9,279 nt of DNA from an uncultured Allomuricauda sp. (GTDB lineage: Bacteria > Bacteroidota > Bacteroidia > Flavobacteriales > Flavobacteriaceae), in assembly GCA_937911965.1 (NCBI GenBank), contig CALDPL010000384.1, positions 1 through 9,279 on the forward strand, written 5' to 3'. This document shows, piece by piece, positions 5,422 to 9,279 of the stretch. Positions within the stretch are counted from its first letter, which is position 1. Each line of letters opens with the position of its first letter. The translations under genes were made by a program, and so were the position numbers. The notes below the pieces were generated by a model. It made no database searches. It was not told the DNA's origin and saw only the letters and a program-made list of their open reading frames with translations.

Positions 5422-6564
5422 CTATTCAAAGGTTCCACCCGCCCTTAAAAGCCGCGCAAAGTTATAAGCGGCCAATTCCAAATTTCCTTGGCTGTTTGCC
5501 TTGGCGTGCTCCAGGTCCCCAACTTGGTTGAGGATGGAGACGGCATAGGCCAGGCCCAGTCGATTTATTTCCGCAATGGAAAGTACGATGCTGCCACAGA
5601 AGGCTGCCACTGGGATTCCTTTTTTACGGGCCTCCCGTAGTACCCCCTGCAGGGTTTTTCCAGAAAGGGTCTGCTTGTCCAATTGTCCCTCCCCGGTGAT
5701 CACCCATTGGGCCCCTTCCAAGACCTGATCGAATTTGCACAGTTCCATGACGAGTTCCGTCCCCGGGACCAATTCGGCCTTCAGCAGGGCCAAGGCCCCG
5801 CCGGCCACACCTCCCGCCGCCCCGCTTCCGGAATACTTTTGAAGGTCGATCCCGAACTGTTTTTGTATCAGTCCTGCAAAATGTTCCATGCCCCGTTCCA
5901 AGAGTTCCACCTCCTGGGGGCCCGCACCTTTTTGTGCGGCGTAGGTCCTGGCGGTTCCCGAGGGTCCGTAAAAGGGATTGGTGACGTCACAGGCCACTTG
6001 GATCTTTGTGGTTCGCAATCCTCGATGGAGTCCATCCGTTTCAATCTTGGCGACCTGGGACAAGTTTCTTCCCATGGGTTCCAGGGGGGTTCCCAAAGGG
6101 TCCAAAAAACGGCATCCAAGGGCCGCGGCCATTCCCATGCCCCCGTCATTGGTGGCAGTTCCCCCCAAGCCCAGCACAATTTTCCGTACCCCCTTGTCCA
6201 AGGCGTCCACGAGCAGCAGTCCGGTGCCATAGCTGCTGCTTTCCATACAATTGAGTTCCCCGACCTGGAGCAGTTTGTGGCCGGAGGCCCTGGCCATTTC
6301 AATATAGGCCGTCCCTCCGTCGTCGGACAATAGATAGTGGGCTTCGATCTCCCGATGTAGGGGGTCCCTTGTCCTTAGCCCTACAAAGTGGGTCGCCAGA
6401 CATCCATGGATCACATCCAGGGTTCCGTCCCCTCCATCGGCCAAGGGTCTTTTGATTATCGTTGCCCTGGGAAATATTTTTCGAATGCCCTTCTCCACGA
6501 TCTCGCAGAACTCCGGTCCACTCAGGGAGCCCTTGTACTTGTCCGGTGCCAGAATGAATTTCAT
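5422..6564 (-). CDS. Glycerate kinase, class I (GarK/GlxK type)
   Basis: The protein is 380 residues, the normal length for the type 1 glycerate kinase family (PF02595), with ATG at 6564 and TAG stop. The family blocks are in order: MKFILAPDKYKGSLSG at the N terminus; RPLADGGDGTLDV at about residues 39-51; YIEMARASGHKLL; the long SYGTGLLLVDALDKG and IVLGLGGTATNDGGMGMAAA; VACDVTNPFYGP; GSGAAGGVAGGA; and VITGEGQLDKQTLSGKTL near residue 300. Family enzymes phosphorylate D-glycerate with ATP, usually giving 2-phosphoglycerate, which enters glycolysis; they act in glyoxylate, glucarate or serine-related catabolism. No pathway partners are adjacent, so its physiological source of glycerate is unclear. 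It is cytoplasmic and complete. It shares a 123-base divergent region with the SIMPL gene; a TATATTTA sequence lies a few bases before its ATG but lacks a matching -33 element. Confidence 0.96.
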   Translation of the reverse strand: MKFILAPDKYKGSLSGPEFCEIVEKGIRKIFPRATIIKRPLADGGDGTLDVIHGCLATHFVGLRTRDPLHREIEAHYLLSDDGGTAYIEMARASGHKLLQVGELNCMESSSYGTGLLLVDALDKGVRKIVLGLGGTATNDGGMGMAAALGCRFLDPLGTPLEPMGRNLSQVAKIETDGLHRGLRTTKIQVACDVTNPFYGPSGTARTYAAQKGAGPQEVELLERGMEHFAGLIQKQFGIDLQKYSGSGAAGGVAGGALALLKAELVPGTELVMELCKFDQVLEGAQWVITGEGQLDKQTLSGKTLQGVLREARKKGIPVAAFCGSIVLSIAEINRLGLAYAVSILNQVGDLEHAKANSQGNLELAAYNFARLLRAGGTFE

Positions 6565-6643
6565 GCTTAAATATACTCAACTATTCGGCCCTCTTGCCCC
6601 ATTTTTTGACAAGATGGTCCATTGATTTTAAAACGGCACAGGT

Positions 6644-6674
6644 TTTGCAACTCGGGTCGAAGTATTTACCTTTA
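6644..6674 (+). promoter_or_regulatory. Bacteroidota-type promoter for the SIMPL operon
   Basis: TTTG at 6644-6647 is separated by exactly 19 bases from TACCTTTA at 6667-6674. The primary sigma factor consensus of Bacteroidota is TTTG, about 19 bases, then TAnnTTTG, so only the last base differs. The spacing puts transcription start near 6680, leaving a leader of about 8-10 bases (A-rich, AAAAAAATAAACT) before the ATG at 6688. The match is by eye; the very short leader is a mild argument against it. Confidence 0.6.
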
Positions 6675-6687
6675 AAAAAAATAAACT

Positions 6688-7386
6688 ATGAAAAAAGGAA
6701 TGATCGCCCTTGTGGGCCTATTGATGTCAACGGCTGTCTTTGCACAGACCAAGAGCTTTTTGGACGTCCCCTATCTGGAAACCTCTTCCCAGGTGGATAC
6801 CCTGGTGACCCCGGACAAAATCTATCTCAGCATTCTGATCCAGGAGAAGGATTCCAAGGGACGGGTGTCCGTGGAGGAGCAGGAAAACAAAATGGCACAA
6901 AGGTTCAAGGCCCTGGGAATCGATATCGAAAAACAATTGACGATTCTGGACATCAGCAGCAATTTCAAAAAATATTTCCTTAGGGAAAAGGAGGTCCTCA
7001 AGAGCAAACAGTATTCCTTGGTGGTATATTCGGGGAAACAGGCCGGGGATGTTATGGTGGCCTTGGAGCAATTGGACATCGCCAATGCTTCCCTGGAGCG
7101 GACAGAATACACCAAAATGGATGAACTGGAACTGATCCTGAAGACCCGGGCGGTCAAAAAGGCCAAGAGAAAGGCCCTGGCCCTGACCCAGCCCTTGGGA
7201 CAAAAACTGGGACCCGCCATCCATATCGTGGACAATTCACAACCCTATTACCCCCGGTACAACCAGGCCGTGCGCATGGAGATGAAGACCATGGCCGCCG
7301 ACAGTGCCCCACAACCGCTGGACATCGATTTTGAAAAGATCAAGGTGGAATCCATGGTCAATGTGAAGTTTGCACTGGCCGATTGA
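6688..7386 (+). CDS. Periplasmic SIMPL (DUF541) domain-containing protein
   Basis: The protein has 232 residues with ATG at 6688 and TGA at 7384-7386. MKKGMIALVGLLMSTAVFAQ is a classical signal peptide, probably cleaved after VFA (residue 19). The mature part is a SIMPL/DUF541 domain. YLETSSQVDTLVTPDKIYLSILIQEKD is the opening strand pair common to the family. A helix with KMAQRFKALGIDIEKQLTILD and the SLVVYSGKQAGDVMVALEQLDIANASL unit follow, and MDELELILKTRAVKKAKRKALALTQPLG is the conserved helix that precedes the last strands. SIMPL proteins are envelope proteins of mostly unknown role; some have been linked to oxidative or envelope stress, which cannot be tested from sequence. It is the first gene after a good promoter and is followed at 17 bases by the DUF6265 gene. 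Confidence 0.9.
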   Translation: MKKGMIALVGLLMSTAVFAQTKSFLDVPYLETSSQVDTLVTPDKIYLSILIQEKDSKGRVSVEEQENKMAQRFKALGIDIEKQLTILDISSNFKKYFLREKEVLKSKQYSLVVYSGKQAGDVMVALEQLDIANASLERTEYTKMDELELILKTRAVKKAKRKALALTQPLGQKLGPAIHIVDNSQPYYPRYNQAVRMEMKTMAADSAPQPLDIDFEKIKVESMVNVKFALAD

Positions 7387-7403
7387 ACCCAAACAACGAT
7401 CGC

Positions 7404-7895
7404 ATGAAACTTTTTTTGGTTTTCTTTATTTTGGGCCTTGGCTTGGGTTCGGCCCAGTACACCCTTCAGTTGCCCGAAGGGGAAAGTTCCCCTCCCGCAC
7501 GCCTGGAGGATGTCGCATGGATCCAGGGACATTGGCGGGGCGAGGCCTTTGGGGGCACAGCGGAAGAAATCTGGGATCCCCCTTTGGGGGGCTCCATGAT
7601 GTTTGTGTTCAAACTGGCCAAGGAAGGGGAGGTCACCTTCTATGAGGTGGGCCACATCCTAAAGGTGGGCCCAAGCATCTTGATGCAATTGAAGCACTTT
7701 GATGGCAACCTCAGGGGTTGGGAACAACGGGACCAAACCGTGGATTTTAGACTGGTGCGTCTCGAAAGGGACAAGGTCTATTTTGAGGGAATGACCATGG
7801 AACGGGTCGGCAGGGACCGAATGAACGTCTACGTGCTGATCGAGGAGGAAGGAAATTCCGAGGAGGTCCTCTTTTCCTATACCCGGGTACCCTAG
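7404..7895 (+). CDS. Exported DUF6265 family protein
   Basis: From the ATG at 7404 the protein has 163 residues and ends at TAG 7893-7895. MKLFLVFFILGLGLGSAQ is a signal peptide likely cut before Gln18. The mature protein matches the DUF6265 pattern: DVAWIQGHWRGEAFGGTAEE, then IWDPPLGGSMMFVFKL, VTFYEVGHIL, ILMQLKHFDGNLRGWEQRDQTVDF and KVYFEGMTMERVG. The family is an all-beta, lipocalin-like fold with conserved Trp and Gly-Gly motifs; a ligand-binding role in the periplasm is plausible but unproven. A TTG at 7383, overlapping the stop of the SIMPL gene, is in frame but would put seven polar residues in front of the signal peptide, so it is rejected as the start. Only 17 bases separate it from the SIMPL gene, implying one transcript. 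Confidence 0.88.
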   Translation: MKLFLVFFILGLGLGSAQYTLQLPEGESSPPARLEDVAWIQGHWRGEAFGGTAEEIWDPPLGGSMMFVFKLAKEGEVTFYEVGHILKVGPSILMQLKHFDGNLRGWEQRDQTVDFRLVRLERDKVYFEGMTMERVGRDRMNVYVLIEEEGNSEEVLFSYTRVP

Positions 7896-7903
7896 GGACA
7901 TTC

Positions 7904-7943
7904 TTGCCCAAAAATCCTATCTTGGGGGAATCTTTTTGATTCC
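7904..7943 (+). promoter_or_regulatory. Two overlapping hairpins before the pentapeptide-repeat gene
   Basis: GGAATC-TTTTT-GATTCC (7927-7943) is a perfect six-pair hairpin ending five bases before the ATG at 7949. A second possible stem, TTGCCCAA (7904-7911) with TTGGGGGAA (7922-7930) and one bulge, shares bases 7927-7930 with the first, so the two cannot form together. Such an arrangement could affect translation of the downstream gene, but with stems this short chance is a real possibility. Confidence 0.25.
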
Positions 7944-7948
7944 GAACC

Positions 7949-8521
7949 ATGACAACACCCTATATCCATGACCGGGAATTTATCCGGGAGGACTTTGGAA
8001 AAAGCCCCTTGCCCAAGGCGGAGTACGGCAACTGTACTTTCCGTCAATGCAATTTTGCCAATTCCTTTTTGGACAATCAAAACTTTGTGGAATGTGTTTT
8101 TGAAGACTGTGATCTGAGCCATGCCAATATAAGTCACAGTGGCTTCAACGAAGTTTTTTTCAAGGACTGCAAAATGCTGGCCCTTGATTTTGAGAAGTGC
8201 GACCTGCTCTTGTTCAAAATCGATTTTGAAAATTGCAGGTTGGACTATTCCTCCTTCCAGGGGATGGTGTTGAAAGGCACTTCCTTTGCCGAATGCAGCT
8301 TGACCCAGGTGGATTTCTCCGGCAGCGACCTCAGCAGGGCTTCCTTTTCAGGGGCCGATTTGCAAAATGCCCTTTTTGAAGGGACCAAATTGGATGGGGC
8401 CGATTTTGTGACCGCTTTCAATTTTGACATTGACCCTTCCCTCAATTCCTTGAAAAAGTGCAAGTTTGCATTGCAAGGTTTGCCCGGTTTGTTGAAAAAA
8501 CACGAACTTGTAATTTCATAA
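7949..8521 (+). CDS. Pentapeptide repeat protein (Qnr/MfpA-like solenoid)
   Basis: The protein has 190 residues, ATG at 7949 and TAA at 8519-8521. Residues about 29-155 are built of five-residue repeats with Phe, Leu, Ile or Met at the centre and small residues two positions before. Centres fall every five residues from Phe31 to Ile91, then shift by two and continue from Leu98 to Phe153. That makes about 25 repeats, or six turns of a right-handed quadrilateral beta helix. The last repeats (FSGSDLSRASFSGADLQNALFEG) are canonical A(D/N)LxX; earlier ones are Cys-rich (FRQCNF, FEDCDL, FEKCDL). A C-terminal tail (FALQGLPGLLKKHELVI) probably forms a capping helix, as in Qnr dimers. Qnr and MfpA mimic DNA and bind gyrase; this relative is shorter than Qnr (about 218) and has no obvious loop insertions, so quinolone protection should not be assumed. 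It follows the DUF6265 gene by 53 bases. Confidence 0.92.
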   Translation: MTTPYIHDREFIREDFGKSPLPKAEYGNCTFRQCNFANSFLDNQNFVECVFEDCDLSHANISHSGFNEVFFKDCKMLALDFEKCDLLLFKIDFENCRLDYSSFQGMVLKGTSFAECSLTQVDFSGSDLSRASFSGADLQNALFEGTKLDGADFVTAFNFDIDPSLNSLKKCKFALQGLPGLLKKHELVIS

Positions 8522-8530
8522 ACCGATCCC

Positions 8531-8884
8531 ATGGCCGATAGGAGCTGTTTGGAATGTGCAACAAAACTGTTGGGGAGGGTGGACCAGAAGTTCTGCTGTG
8601 ACCACTGCCGCAATGCCTATAACAACCGATTGAACCGGGACAGCAGGAACCTGCTGCGGAACATCAACAACAAATTGCGAAAGAATTACCGGATCCTGGA
8701 AAGCTTTCCCCTTAAGGATGGAAAGACCAGGACCACCAAGATGCGGTTGCTCGACAAGGGTTTTGACTTTGAATATATCACCAACCTCTATACCACAAAA
8801 AAAGGCAGCACCTACTTCTTTGTGTACGATTTGGGATATCTTCCCCTGGACAACGATTACTATATGATCGTCAAGCGGGAATGA
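8531..8884 (+). CDS. Small Zn-ribbon protein (DUF2116-like), unknown function
   Basis: The protein has 117 residues, from ATG 8531 to TGA 8882-8884. The N terminus holds a zinc ribbon: Cys6-x2-Cys9, then FCCDHCRNAYNNR with Cys22 (or Cys23) and Cys26, so four thiolates can bind one zinc ion. The rest is basic and helical (LLRNINNKLRKNYRIL), followed by a beta-rich end (KGFDFEYITNLYTTKKGSTYFFVYDLGYLPLDNDYYMIV). The whole pattern is one I associate with flavobacterial proteins annotated as hypothetical or DUF2116 Zn-ribbon. The basic helix next to a zinc ribbon would suit nucleic-acid binding, which is inference. It starts nine bases after the pentapeptide-repeat stop, so it is almost certainly translated from the same transcript. 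It converges on the CBS gene with 16 bases between stops and no terminator. Confidence 0.87.
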   Translation: MADRSCLECATKLLGRVDQKFCCDHCRNAYNNRLNRDSRNLLRNINNKLRKNYRILESFPLKDGKTRTTKMRLLDKGFDFEYITNLYTTKKGSTYFFVYDLGYLPLDNDYYMIVKRE

Positions 8885-8900
8885 GCCTACAATCTTGGGA

Positions 8901-9279
8901 TTATTTCCAGTTATGGGAGGTCAGCTTCAAAAAAGCGATCACAATGTCCTTTCTACTGATCTGTCCCACCAGGATATCCTTTTTCATCACCGGCAACCTG
9001 CGCCTGTGGTGGCTGTCGAAGACCCCTGCGGCATCAAATATGCTCATGTCGTGGGGAATGGTCTCCACATTCTTGGTCATAAAGCGCTCCACGCTCTTGT
9101 CCAGGATGGGCTGGTTGAAGTAACGGCTCTCCGAGATCTGCTTCATACAGTCCGCCTCGGATACGATTCCGACCAAAAAGCCATTTCTGTCCACCACGGG
9201 CCCCCCTGAGATATGATGTTTCGCGAATGTCTCCATGACCTCCAAAATGGATTGCTCGGGTGAAAAGGTGATCAATTTT
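8901..9279 (-). CDS. CBS-domain pair protein, 5' end cut by window edge
   Basis: The minus-strand frame is open from the right edge to a TAA at 8901-8903, giving about 125 codons. Two CBS motifs fill it. The first runs from LITFSPEQSILEVMETFAKH through ISGGPVVDRNGFLVGIVSEADCM. The second runs from VERFMTKNVETIPHDMSIFD through RRRLPVMKKDILVGQISRKDIV. Stand-alone CBS pairs form Bateman modules that bind adenosine nucleotides and regulate partner proteins; the partner is not visible. A TTG at 9275 is not a credible start because the first CBS motif has already begun there. Homologues have another 10-15 residues (usually with MT near the start) that must lie beyond the window. It converges with the Zn-ribbon gene. 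Confidence 0.92.
   Translation of the reverse strand, partial: KLITFSPEQSILEVMETFAKHHISGGPVVDRNGFLVGIVSEADCMKQISESRYFNQPILDKSVERFMTKNVETIPHDMSIFDAAGVFDSHHRRRLPVMKKDILVGQISRKDIVIAFLKLTSHNWK

Noticed and set aside
5683..6333. 216-codon plus-strand ORF opposite the glycerate kinase gene
   Set aside because: It is the antisense shadow of a full-length, motif-perfect glycerate kinase; its product is Pro/Gly/His-rich with no fold signature.
6727..7224. 165-codon minus-strand ORF opposite the SIMPL gene
   Set aside because: Antisense shadow; the plus-strand product has a signal peptide and a recognisable SIMPL domain.
7383..7403. TTG start of the DUF6265 gene overlapping the SIMPL stop
   Set aside because: It would place seven polar residues before an otherwise standard signal peptide; ATG at 7404 is better.
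1..9279. Mobile element, CRISPR array, toxin-antitoxin or defence island
   Set aside because: No transposase or integrase, no regularly spaced direct repeats, no terminal inverted repeats and no recognisable effector or antitoxin pair were seen on either strand.

Overview
The window looks like ordinary chromosome from a member of the Bacteroidota, most likely a marine-type Flavobacteriaceae. This is inferred from family content (DUF4287/DUF5655, DUF6265 and SIMPL proteins, a short tail-less SSB, a Zn-ribbon protein I associate with flavobacteria), from A-rich start contexts without Shine-Dalgarno motifs, and from one clean Bacteroidota-type promoter (TTTG-N19-TACCTTTA). The species cannot be named from the sequence. 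I see no rRNA, tRNA, CRISPR, insertion sequence, integrase, phage or defence gene.

Left part (1-4250, all genes on the minus strand, visibly AT-richer). In transcription order from right to left: a candidate 45-residue small protein (4014-4151), a short lipoprotein (3437-3817), a single-pass membrane protein (2693-3307) with a clear GNRA-loop terminator behind it (2645-2671), an NTF2/SnoaL-like protein (2056-2433), a DUF4287-DUF5655 protein (1403-1954), a VOC-family protein (664-1128), and a GNAT acetyltransferase cut by the left edge (1-500). These are small soluble or envelope proteins with broad family assignments. Nothing ties them into one pathway.

Middle (4177-6564). A strong hairpin (4177-4231) follows ssb (4251-4580, minus). 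Ssb is divergent from a RimJ/RimL-like GNAT acetyltransferase (4811-5413, plus). That gene runs tail-to-tail, with only 8 bases between, into a class I glycerate kinase (5422-6564, minus), which makes phosphoglycerate from D-glycerate.

Right part (6644-9279, GC-richer). A promoter at 6644-6674 precedes four closely spaced plus-strand genes that may form one operon: a periplasmic SIMPL/DUF541 protein (6688-7386), an exported DUF6265 protein (7404-7895), a Qnr-like pentapeptide-repeat protein (7949-8521) and a Zn-ribbon protein (8531-8884). A CBS-pair protein (8901-9279, minus) converges on them and is cut by the right edge.

No previously undescribed multi-gene system is convincingly visible. 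The best leads are the unannotated small ORF downstream of ssb, the two-register pentapeptide solenoid in its operon of poorly characterised families, the lipoprotein/membrane-protein pair, and a strand-biased 8-mer (GTTTCCAA) concentrated in the left 4.5 kb.
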